From Strigamia acuminata (Eukaryota; Arthropoda; Chilopoda; Geophilomorpha; Linotaeniidae): a DNA stretch of 64,000 nucleotides. The notes below the pieces were generated by a model. The model made no database searches, was not told the origin of the DNA, and was given only the letters and a program-made list of their open reading frames with translations. Shown in pieces: positions 44,325 through 54,349 of the stretch. The stretch's first letter is position 1. The number at the start of each line of letters is the position of its first letter. The stretch is from positions 10,044,001-10,108,000 of the forward strand of contig OX442316.1 of NCBI GenBank assembly GCA_949358305.1, in the 5' to 3' direction. Both the position numbers and the translations under genes were made by a program.

Positions 44325-44600
44325 ATGAAGGCAGTAACACTTAGCATTTTGGCCGCGCTGGTTTTAATAGCAACAGTCGTATCAGCAGCTTATAATGATG
44401 TAATGTTAGACGACGCAGAGAACGAAATATTTCTTCATCGCAGAGATAATGGCGAGTGCGACTCGAGAAGGGAAGTCAAAGACAAGTGCGAGAAGTGCGC
44501 CAAGGAAACAAAATCACCCATGATTTATCGCATGTGCTGCAAGAACGAAGAAGACGGACGAGCTTGGTGTAATGCATTTCTCAGTACGAGTAAGAAATGA
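44325..44600 (+). CDS. Small cysteine-rich secreted peptide precursor (unidentified)
   Basis: A 91-residue precursor starting right at an acceptor (TTTCAG|ATGAAG). The signal peptide is MKAVTLSILAALVLIATVV, with cleavage likely after SA. A short acidic propeptide leads to a dibasic HRR site. The predicted mature part is 51 residues (DNGECDSRREVKDKC then EKCAKETKSPMIYRMCC and so on). It has six cysteines in the pattern C-x9-C-x2-C-x12-CC-x9-C and ends in KK. Three disulfides are expected. The design fits a peptide hormone, a venom-like or antimicrobial peptide, or another small extracellular effector. The x2-x12 spacing recalls the CHH/ITP family, but the rest does not fit. I do not recognise the family. 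The stop is at 44598-44600; a poly(A) signal AATAAA lies at 45098. Confidence 0.8.
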   Translation: MKAVTLSILAALVLIATVVSAAYNDVMLDDAENEIFLHRRDNGECDSRREVKDKCEKCAKETKSPMIYRMCCKNEEDGRAWCNAFLSTSKK

Positions 44601-45103
44601 TCGCCAGATTGTGTTGGTTGGACCGCCTACGCCCATACATGAGCCGTCCTGGACATTGATCAGATGATGTACTTTGACCCCTAAAATGGCCATCGACTGC
44701 CCCTTTCCTACCCTTTTGCCCTTTTCCTTTTCTTGCCGGCAGGGACCAATTTTTTTCTTTCCTCTTTCGATTGCTTCTTGGAAGTAATATATCTTCGCCT
44801 TCCGCCTAACGTGGCCTCTTAACTTAAAATAATACGTCTTAGTGATGATCTTTGTAAGTGTGTTGTTATTATTTGTTGTTTGTTAGTCCACCGAAAAAAT
44901 GGTTTTAATTACTTATTTATTACTTCCGCATGTTATTTTTACTTAAGGTTTTTTCCTTTTCTTTTTTTTTAATATGAATAAATAACGGGCAAACCTTTAC
45001 CTCTGTGAAGAAATTTGAGAATTGTTTTGTAATTTATTTTGAAAGTGAGAATGGAATTGAAAAAAAAAGGAAAATATATATATATAATACTAATCGAAAT
45101 AAA

Positions 45104-47300
45104 GAATGATGCTTTTTATTAGAGTTTGTAGCGCCATCGAGTGATAAACTATTGCACAAATTTATTTATAAATATTTATATTTATTATTATTAAAAGAAA
45201 ATTTTTGTTAAATAAATTTTAATTTTCTCTGCACCACGACTTTTATTGTGTTGAAAGTGAAAAGTAAATGACATCTTGATTTTGAATTGCACTTTTAATT
45301 TTTGACAATACAAACTAGCAATTTAAAGAAGAAATAAAAACAATTTGAATTTTAAAAGGGGTAGACAATTTTACAAAATGTTTGCTTCAAGTTTTGGGTT
45401 TCACTGCTGTACACGGGAGTAATTTCAATTTCAAGCACGGACCCGTGGTTCAAGCGAGAAGTCATTCGGTACCTACAGCAGAAGTTTGTGATATCATGTC
45501 AAAACAACGAACGAGGACCTAGACTGAGCTGGTGAAGTCGGTCGCAAACACGAGAAAGAGAAACATCTGATCAATCTGCGGAAATGTTTAAGTATTTTAA
45601 TCATAGTACTGTTTGTAATTGTCCAGTTTGGCATAGACATCAAACAATAACTACTCTTCAACTGCCGCATTTAACAATAAACAAGTGAAAGTGTAAGTGA
45701 AATAGATTTTCTTTCAGAATTTATTACTGGATGAAGAATACATTAAAATGAAACGGTCACCATACCATAGACATCAGAAACACAATTCTAAAAATCTTGG
45801 CGTTTTATTGGATCTCCTCAAGTTTTATTTTTATTTTTTTATATATATTTTTTAATATTTATATCAGGCATAGTACTGACTCCTGTTGCATCAACTTCTA
45901 AAGTATAGTTTATTTGTGTATAACAATGGTTGACAATATTTCAAATGTTGCTTCAATTTTTTAATTTTTTTAATTTTAATAATAAAATATGTATCGTATT
46001 AATCTTTATTCAATTTAGAGTAAACATTGTTTTCATTACACATTTTTACAAACACACAATTATTTCTTATTACACGTGATGGTATAAACTGCTAACAAGT
46101 AAGTTAGCCGAAAGTCTCAACCAAAAAAAAGACTGTGTTGTGTATGGGCGTCAATACGAGCCATTTGCGATTTACAAGTTATATCAACGATGGTTACATC
46201 AAAGAGTTGTATGGGTTACGTCGGGCTTTCGAATTTTTAAATTTTTTTGTGGCATACTAATTTTTTAACATTTTATTTTAAATTCAATACAGTTTTCCCT
46301 CAATTATCTGCGAAATTTAAATAAAAATCATTCGGGGACTATAAAAATAACATTAATTTAAAAATAACAAGTTCAAGAAATGTACACCAGATGGCAGTAT
46401 GCAGCAGAAAGTTATAATCATTCTAGAATATTCTGGAGATATTTTTTATTGGATATGCAAATGATTCTTCGTTTCTTTTTCCGTTGTGTCTTTTTCGCTG
46501 TTCATTAGTTTCCAAGGCTCGGAGGAGGCAACGTGCGCCGAATTGAGGTAAGTTCGACTTTTTGTTTAGCATTTAGGTTTTTATTTTTATAGATCTTATA
46601 AATTTTTTAGCATTTTATTTTCGGTCCTTTATTTGATAGAATTTTCGTTTTTCTTGAGAATTACTTAACGTTGTTTAATTTTAAATTATCATTTCATCTC
46701 TCGTCAGTTATATAAGCAGTATTATTGAGGAATAAGTATTTTTAACGTTTCGTTTCGTTTCGTTTATTGCTTTAGAGATACTATACCGTTTTGCATTCAG
46801 TTCTGTTTTAGAAACCAACAGGTAGTTTTCAATTTATAGTTTATATTATTCTTTTTATTTGTTATTAATTTTAAATCTTTTTTTCTTTAGGTTCAACGCA
46901 TGGATTCCTTCGACTGCAGACAGAAGACTACAGGAACAACTCTAGTGTCGCTAATTTATTAATATTTTTATTTTAAAAGTATTAGTTTGTATAGTTTATA
47001 TTTTGTAATTCGTTTTATATTTTTTGTAAAATTAAAAATTGTGTGTTTGTGTATAATTATTATATTTAGTGTTAATTTTAGAATAAAAATTGCACTAAAT
47101 TAATAATTTATTACTTGGAATAAAATATTTTTAAACTTCTCTACTTACAATTATTAAATACTACAACAAATAAAGTGGGAAATCTGTATACCCACCCTCC
47201 ATCCCCTTTTTTATACTAAGTCCAAACCTATAAAAATTTGGCAGCACTTCACCTTTTTTGATTTTTGGACTTAGAATATTTTGCGAAGAAATGACATAGC
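45104..47300. other. Intergenic; possible two-exon non-coding transcript near 46.5-47.1 kb
   Basis: No protein gene was recognised. A GC-rich segment ends at a strong donor GAATTGAG|GTAAGTTC (about 46548). A matching acceptor TTTCTTTAG precedes GTTCAACGCATGG at about 46890. The second exon contains a 20-codon ORF (MDSFDCRQKTTGTTLVSLIY) and several AATAAA-like signals by 47100. Confidence 0.3.
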
Positions 47301-47747
47301 TTATGAAAAATAAAATTTTATTGAAATAAAAATATACACTTTACAAACAATATTTACAAATTTTTCCTTAAAAGGAAAATAAATGGCTAATCAAAGGTTT
47401 AAGCGGGTTATAACGGACCATTTAAGGATAATCTCGGGTAAACATCCCCCTTGAGATTCCGCCGTATTACCACACCCAGGACCCAGAGTGTGCCACGCTC
47501 TGGGCCCCTTCAAAATGTCCCACGATGTCTTCCTGATGTCTTCCTGATGTTTATGTTAACCTGAAAAAAATCGTTCATACATAATTACGCGAAAATAAAA
47601 TTATACAAAATTATACATGAAACTGATACACAATTAAAATTATACAGTAGAGATTATGTTATAATTATAATAAGAAGAAATCAAATAAAATCTAAAAATA
47701 GGTTTAGCTGTCACGGAATTGGTCTACGATGTCCGAGGATTCATCTT

Positions 47748-50023
47748 TTATGCATATGCTCCGGTATCCATGTTGTCGTCTATGTTATCGTCCGCGTTAT
47801 TCGACTCGTGCGTCGACAAACCTATTTTTTAAAAATGCAAAATTAGCAACTTAAAAAAATGTAAAATAAAAGATTAATAACTACGGTAAATTTCCATTCC
47901 GAAATAAAGTTAAATAAAATATTTATAAAATATTAAATAAAATTAAAAAGACAAATTAAATTGAAATTCCTCTACTTCTTCTAAAATGCAAAATAACGGA
48001 TAAAAACTAAATTAATAAATTACCATGTAATTACAGTAGCTGCATTCAAAAAACAACTAATATGCTCGCCTTAACCGTACAACACACTAAACACAAAACA
48101 CACAAACAAAACTCTGCTAACACTAGTAATTTAAGCAAAAACTAGAAATTAAAGTAAAACTCACCTCAGTCGAACGCCGTCTGCTTTGCGTACACGCCGG
48201 AAAAAACTAATGAAAAACTAAGCGAAATCCAAAAATGAAAAATCGAAAACGCCTCGTCATTTCATTTGAATAACCAATCAAAATTCACAGAAGTTCAAGA
48301 AAAAACGTCAAATTCGTGCGGGCTGTCATCTAATGATAAAGAAAAAAAAAGCAACGCAACCTAGTGGAAAAAACTTGCAACGTAAAAAACCGCTTCAGCT
48401 CGGAGATAATAATTTTCGAGCGACACACGTGGACGATGGATGCTGCGCAAACAACTTTGAACAAAGTCGGATAATCGTGAAAATTAATTCAAACTACTTT
48501 TAAAAAACTTCAAACATCTTTTTTTAGTTGTTAATACCCCGACAAAATCTGAACCATTGAAGTGTGGATGATATCAGCAGCCCGGTAAGCATATTTTGAA
48601 TTGTTGAACAAACATTTTTGTTAATATTATCGTAACCTCTGTTAAGACTAAATTCTTATTTCCACATCCATTTTGATTGGTAAAAAAAGTGATAATGTTT
48701 GATTTTAAAAGTAATCACACCTACATTTATACAGTATTTAACTAGGGAAAAATCAAATATGTAAGTTTGTGATAACAACTGTTGTGTTAGCAGCTTCCCC
48801 AAATCATCACCAGGGTTTGATTACAGAAATTCAGACGAGTTGAAGAAATTATTCAGTACAGCACATACAAAGCAACATTAATTTTAAAGTGATATTTATT
48901 GAAATAGGTAAATACTTAAATAGAAATGATTAGTGATCACAGAAGTATCATTAACATTGAAACAACATTAAGCCCGACTAGATTTAGTTAATACTGTTGT
49001 TAAGGTTTGACAAATTTTATGTGTCCTTACGTGTTACGTGGAATTATAGTAATTAAATATCTACTACATCTACTGTTACGCCGAATTGATTTTTTTATGT
49101 CTTGAAAACTGCATATCTAAAGATATGTTCGCTTAAATGTGCACATCCCGAAATCAATTATCCGAATTTCTTATCATGTGCGCTGAAATTAACAAAGATT
49201 ATTCATGTGTTTTTAATTTAAAATAATTTCATATTTATACCTATTGGCGGAGGATCGTAATCAGCAATTCCTTGGCCACCAACAGCCATTTTATTTTCAT
49301 GAAAGTGAGGATTTGAAGGAAAAACAAATTTGGCATCCGACGATGGCGCACTCATGGGCCCAAATCTAGGGGTACCAAAATTTAGTCTTTATAAAGCAAA
49401 TTTGTTTGTTCTTTTAATTTTTTGTTAACTGCAAATGGCCAGCTTGTTGAAAATGCTCATTTTGAAATAATGGAATGGCAACTATTGACGAAACAATTAA
49501 TTTGTAAGTGATAGGAGTATTTTTTCTCTCAAAATAAATGATGAAATAAACCTGGTCGCGATTTCCCATGATCTGGATGAAAGTCCGTCAAGTGAGCCGT
49601 TGCGTATGGAGAAGGATCTAAGCACAAACAGACAAATTACACACGAAATATAATTTTTACAATGAATTATACTCACAGGCACTTTTTCTCGAAGGACTAG
49701 AATGAGCCGAATGGCCACGACTAAAACGTCTTCGTGGAATGGTTTGCGAATGTCGGATCCAAGTATTCACGCCTCGGTGTTTTGCAGCGTTCGAAATATC
49801 TGTACAGTTGCAAACAAAACATTAGCATCCATCACGACACGTTTTAAATTCGGGCTAATACCGGATGAATTTCCTAAACTGCCATTTCGGCTTTTACAAT
49901 AAATGCACACAACAACAGAAACAATTATAATGACAATCAACAAAGCAACAACGGGGATGAAAATGATTGGATCCAAATAGAAAATGTGGACAGGAGCAAG
50001 AGATTCCTCAAACGTGCTCGTTG
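47748..50023 (-). CDS. 3' exons of a single-pass membrane receptor (adhesion-molecule-like), partial
   Basis: Minus-strand exons: 50023-49862, 49799-49673 (or -49677), 49617-49552, 49365-49241, 47821-47748. The first encodes a short extracellular stalk (TSTFEESLAPVHIFYLDP), a transmembrane helix (IIFIPVVALLIVIIIVSVVV) and a start of the tail (CIYCKSRNGSLGNSS). The tail is Ser/Arg-rich (PRRRFSRGHSAHSSPSRKSA). It continues FGPMSAPSSDAKFVFPSNPH and DYDPPPIG, and ends LSTHESNNADDNIDD NMDTGAYA. All phases close when the distal of two donors is used in the second exon. The pattern recalls Dscam-type or other Ig/FN3 neuronal receptors, but no ectodomain exon was found, so the family is a guess. A polyadenylation signal lies near 47310. 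Confidence 0.5.
48165..48230 (-). other. Possible alternative first exon inside the receptor gene
   Basis: A CG-containing stretch on the minus strand ends at a strong donor (GACTGAG|GTGAGTT) in the long intron before the last receptor exon. On the plus strand another exon-like stretch ends CAGCCCG|GTAAGC at 48584. The two flank about 350 bp that could be a bidirectional promoter. No coding frame is evident in either. Confidence 0.25.
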
Positions 50024-50282
50024 CTAAGTGATATTTATTAAAATAGGTAAAGGTATACACAACACATCATTGAACAACATTGAACAGCAACATACAACAA
50101 CATCAGATCAAACTAGACACAAGTTCCATTTTCTTTTCTCTAGTTGAGGACGAAGATCTAAACCCGTAGAAAGAAACCACGATAAACTGGAAACTCGAAT
50201 TACTTTCTCGATGTCGCCATCTGGCGTTAATAGCTAATAACTAATCACAGTAATATTTCATATCAACGAGTGAGTTGCTGCG

Positions 50283-50295
50283 GTTGCTAAGCAAC
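50283..50295. promoter_or_regulatory. Palindromic X-box-like motif
   Basis: GTTGCTAAGCAAC is a 6+1+6 palindrome close to the RFX consensus. No clear gene start is attached to it. Confidence 0.3.
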
Positions 50296-51892
50296 CAGAA
50301 GCATGTTCCGACGTTTCATGCAGGATGTACTTGTAGTATCACATCGCATCGCATGGTAAAGAAAACTAATTTTTTTCTGTCGTCAGATGTCTAGGAAATT
50401 TGTGACATGGAAATTCATAAAATACGGAGAACCGTTTGACAATTTATCAAGAGGAAATATCCGTTCTTGTTCCGAGAATAAAACGCGCCCAAACTAAATG
50501 AAATCGCTTCAGCAAATTCTGATTTCAGCCGGCATGCGGGAAAGTCACATCACACCTGAGATCAAAATAACTGAAAAAAAGTTCCAACTTTCTGCAACAG
50601 ATGGCGCTGCATATCTGCAAAATGTTAAAACTAAAAGCCTCTCATTAAACCACCGAAACGAGTGTTTACATCATTTGTTTTAATACGATTAATTATGAAC
50701 GAAAAGAAATATCATCTCAAAATCACACATTAAATGAGCTGGAGTGGGAATTATGTATTCTAAATATTAATTATTACTCACAAAAACATCCACAGTTCAG
50801 TTTCATAAACACACGCGCGTATTAACTGAAAAATAACACTCTCCAACATTTCTTTTCGTACTTAATTACGACATCAAACAAACCCACCTCATAATTTGAA
50901 TGCTGTGCCGAATATTTCTCGATCCATCGCAAGAATGTGCTGAAAACCGCACGCGTGCTTCGCCCCTGGCTCGGTATTATTATTACATCGCTAATTTGTT
51001 CTTGCGCCGATAAGTGACGCGCCAAGATGAAAGCCAACCATTTATTTACCAACCGAAAATCCAACCAATACAAATAAAATAAAATTTACAAATAATAATA
51101 TTTTGATAATTCCATTTTTATCCAATTCCAATTTTATCTAAAATAAAGAATTCAAAGAATTATAGAAAATCAAGTTTCAACATATTTAATCTGTGGTATG
51201 TACTCAATATCGCGCAATCTTTTTTTCTTTTTTTTTTTAACTTCCTCTCTCGCGTGTGTGGTTACACAGACCTAAGGGGCAAGTTGGGGACTAATTCGCC
51301 ATTTTGTCCCACAAACACTGAATAGGGCGATCGTCCACGGTTCATTAAGGTCGCCGGTAGGGGGCCGCCACCCTTTGTATTATTAAAAGAAGGGGGTTGG
51401 AATGGGCGGCAGTCATCACTACATGCCCAACGCCCCTTGTCGTTACTCACAGCTGTGAATCGTCTTCTACAGTCAAGAAGAGGGGAAAAGAAAAAGGATG
51501 AATATAAAAGAAGAAAAGGGGGAAATATTTGGGGTCGTAATGCAGGAAGAAAAAGGTGTTTTTTTTTTTTAAGATAAAATTTTTTTTTTGTGAAATATAG
51601 GAAGGAAAATGTAATTGTTTGCATTAAACTAAACCTCCACCGAAACAATTGATTTGTAAAAATTGTGTACGGACAGATAAGTAGGTGAAACACGTGCACA
51701 AATGTCGTCAGGTGCATAAAAGTACACGAGGACAATGTTAACAGTCGCATACAATGAAGTCGCAAAAGTATGAACTTAAAAAATAAACATAAAAAAAAGA
51801 AATATTTTTATTGCTCTTCAAATTACCTCAACGCCATGGCACTTTTACTTCCTATTACACAATAAATAAAAAAAAAAGAAGAAAAAAAAAGC
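50296..51892. other. No recognised gene
   Basis: AT-rich sequence upstream (on the minus strand) of the receptor exons. A minus frame at 51073-50822 lacks an ATG and has no family resemblance. A serine/proline frame at 51493-51262 is equally unsupported. Confidence 0.4.
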
Positions 51893-52091
51893 TCACGTGC
51901 TTATCACGAATAATAACTGCCATAACAACCATAATAGGAGGAAGGAATCTAAGCTGAACGCGTGCAATCCGCGCATGATTCCACCGGAAAAGGAAGTGGA
52001 TCGGCGGTTTGGATTATTCATACGACCACCTGGACTCGTGTTAGGAGGGTGGATTTCACACCTCACCATTAAAAACATCTCGTCGTGACCC
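51893..52091 (-). CDS. Candidate terminal exon with GPI-anchor-like C-terminus
   Basis: After a plausible acceptor (GCGACAG at 52092) the frame reads GHDEMFLMVRCEIHPPNTSP, then GGRMNNPNRRSTSFSGG and IMRGLHAFSLD. It ends in a hydrophobic FLLLWLLWQLLFVIST and TGA. Small residues (SGG), a short spacer and a C-terminal hydrophobic run with no basic residues after it are the classic layout of a GPI signal. Upstream exons were not found. It could be an alternative end of the neighbouring receptor gene, though its phase differs from the transmembrane exon. Confidence 0.35.
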
Positions 52092-52899
52092 CTGTCGCAA
52101 GTTGGAATCCTTCATGAAGACAAAAACAATAAAACAGAATATTTAAAAAATGCAGAAAAAAACATGTGCAGTTTAGTTGAATGAAAAGCGTTATTTTTAT
52201 TTTTAATTGTTTGCCCTAATCGCTCGTCTAACAAACAAAGCCAAGCACACCACAGATAAACTACAACTACACGCTAGACGTTACAAGGCGCAAACTCCCA
52301 TGGACACCCTCTAGTCACGGTATATTTTTTCGCTCAACAAACTATACCCTCCACCTCTCTTTAATCCATAAGCAAGCACATTGATGGCGTCGCTAGTGTG
52401 TGACCAAACAAATGTTAATTCTCATATCAAACATGAACCGAGTTTGTGTGCTCTTTTTTTTCTTTCCTCTCCATCTCCAGCACATTTGATGGAACCAAAA
52501 AATGATTGAGAAAAATCTAGAGGCCAAACTGTGTCGGACATTGGTGCAGAAGGTTGCACGCTGCCGCCACGACAATAAGCGCCGAGTGAGCCGAGCGGAG
52601 CAGTAAAACGTGGCGGGGAGGCGTGGCCTGAGTCGGGTTGATTGACGTGCAAGGGGCGGTCGCGGTCGCCCGTTTCCATAGGAGCGCGGGCGGCATGGGC
52701 GGGGCGGCGTGGCGAGGCAGTGCATTTGCAGCTGTAGGTCGCAGAGCTTGGCAGAGCTCGAGTCGTATGTTCCGAGCGGGGTAGTAATTTGGGGCGTGCG
52801 GCTTCGTGTTGGTGGCTGTCCCGAGTGTTAGGTTGTTGGCCAAGTGTGTAGCTGGCCTTTGTTTTTGTGCCGTTTTGCCATCATCAGAACATCAGAACA

Positions 52900-52953
52900 C
52901 CTGAAACACCTGAAACATCTGAAACATCTGAAACATCTGAAACATCTGAAACG
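52900..52953. repeat. 9-bp tandem repeat in the fork head leader
   Basis: About six copies of CTGAAACAT (first one CTGAAACAC) just before the fork head ATG. The unit is a multiple of 3 and the frame is open, reading repeated HLK. Confidence 0.9.
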
Positions 52954-52978
52954 AGAGAACACGCGACAACATAAGACA

Positions 52979-54349
52979 ATGTTGTCCCACAAAGGTTACT
53001 CGACGGATAATGTGAGCAGTTCGATGAGCACGATGAACACGATGAACCCGATGACCAGTTCGTATTCGATAAACGGAATGGGTGGAATGGGACAGATGGG
53101 TATGAGTTATTCCACTCAAGGACTCGGTTCCAACATGCTTTCGGCGGGCGGCTCCATGACTTCGATGGGCGGCATGAACGGCGCGTGCATGGGCTCGCCC
53201 GTCGGACCGATGGCGTCGCTGAGCAGCATGCAGTCGTACGCGTCGGCGCCCACGATGACCAACATGTCCAGCGTGCCCCCCGCGTGCATGGGCAGCATGA
53301 GCCCGAACGGCATGGGCGCCGCCATGAACGGAGCCATGACACCGGTCTCGATGAACCGCGACTTGGCGTCTCCCGGAGCGAACGCGGCGGCGGCGAACGC
53401 GGCCCTGCAGCGTGTTCGAGCCGACAAGACGTACAGGCGAAACTATACCCACGCCAAACCGCCGTATTCCTATATATCGCTGATAACGATGGCCATCCAG
53501 AACTCGCCTCAAAAGATGCTCACGCTGAGCGAAATATACCAGTTCATCATGGACCTCTTCCCTTTTTATCGACAAAACCAGCAGCGATGGCAGAATTCCA
53601 TCCGACACAGTCTCTCGTTCAATGACTGCTTCGTCAAAGTGCCCCGCACCCCCGACAAACCGGGAAAGGGCTCGTTTTGGACACTGCATCCCGATTCGGG
53701 CAACATGTTCGAAAACGGCTGCTACCTGCGTCGACAAAAACGATTCAAATGCGACAAGAAGGAGGCGGTTCGGCAACAGCACAAAGTTTCCACTCACCAC
53801 AAAGAGGGCAAAGAACCACTAACACCCAGCTCCTCGTCCACGCCGACGACGGGCGGTCTGGATCTCAAGGATCACCCGTGCCTCATGGACCCACACAAAG
53901 GCAGTAGCGGGGGCGGACTTCTCGACACCTGCTGCTCCACCGTCCTCGGTCATCACCCTCATCACCAGGACCAGCATGCGGCGGCGGCGGCGGCGGCGGC
54001 CCACGCGCTCGGCATGATCCCCCCGCACCAGCGGGCGTTAGCTGCTTCGCCAGGCGTCCCACCAGGCCTGATGACCACGGCAGGTCAGTGTAAACCAGAT
54101 CCTCATTTCAACCCGACCAACCACCCGTTCTCCATTAACAACATCATCTCATCGGAGAACAAAGCCGACATCAAGTTGTACGACTTGAGCCCGTACACGG
54201 CCTACAGTCCGCTCTCTCCTGGCGGCGGGGGCGGGATGGGCTGCAGCACCAGCATGGCCTCGTGCGGCGGGCCCGGCGTCTCGTGCATCACGGACAATTC
54301 CTATTACCAGTCGTCCATGTACCATGCCACAGCTACCACTGCACTTTAA
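52979..54349 (+). CDS. fkh: Fork head / FoxA transcription factor
   Basis: A pioneer transcription factor for gut, salivary gland and other ectodermal/endodermal fates. It is a single exon, 456 aa, starting [16 protein letters not shown] as in other arthropod FoxA proteins. The N-terminal half is rich in Met, Gly and Ser ([17 protein letters not shown]). The winged-helix domain spans about residues 158-255: [17 protein letters not shown], recognition helix [17 protein letters not shown], and wing [28 protein letters not shown]. An eight-Ala run from pure GCG repeats follows near residue 335. The FoxA C-terminal motif [10 protein letters not shown] (Groucho/TLE binding) is at about 382-391, and LYDLSPY follows. 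The coding region is strongly GC-rich compared with everything around it. The promoter region 52550-52840 is also CpG-rich. Confidence 0.97.
   Translation: MLSHKGYSTDNVSSSMSTMNTMNPMTSSYSINGMGGMGQMGMSYSTQGLGSNMLSAGGSMTSMGGMNGACMGSPVGPMASLSSMQSYASAPTMTNMSSVPPACMGSMSPNGMGAAMNGAMTPVSMNRDLASPGANAAAANAALQRVRADKTYRRNYTHAKPPYSYISLITMAIQNSPQKMLTLSEIYQFIMDLFPFYRQNQQRWQNSIRHSLSFNDCFVKVPRTPDKPGKGSFWTLHPDSGNMFENGCYLRRQKRFKCDKKEAVRQQHKVSTHHKEGKEPLTPSSSSTPTTGGLDLKDHPCLMDPHKGSSGGGLLDTCCSTVLGHHPHHQDQHAAAAAAAAHALGMIPPHQRALAASPGVPPGLMTTAGQCKPDPHFNPTNHPFSINNIISSENKADIKLYDLSPYTAYSPLSPGGGGGMGCSTSMASCGGPGVSCITDNSYYQSSMYHATATTAL

Noticed and set aside
49702-49902. 66-codon plus-strand frame
   Set aside because: Antisense to two receptor exons whose phases and splice sites fit well.
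50822-51073. 83-codon minus frame (WLAFILARHLSAQEQ...) as the receptor's preceding exon
   Set aside because: The frame needed to join it to the transmembrane exon hits TGA right at the donor, and it has no in-frame ATG.
52884-53800. Long minus-strand frames opposite fork head (up to 302 codons)
   Set aside because: They are antisense shadows of a GC-rich coding exon. They are rich in Arg and His with no domain, and overlap the forkhead box itself.
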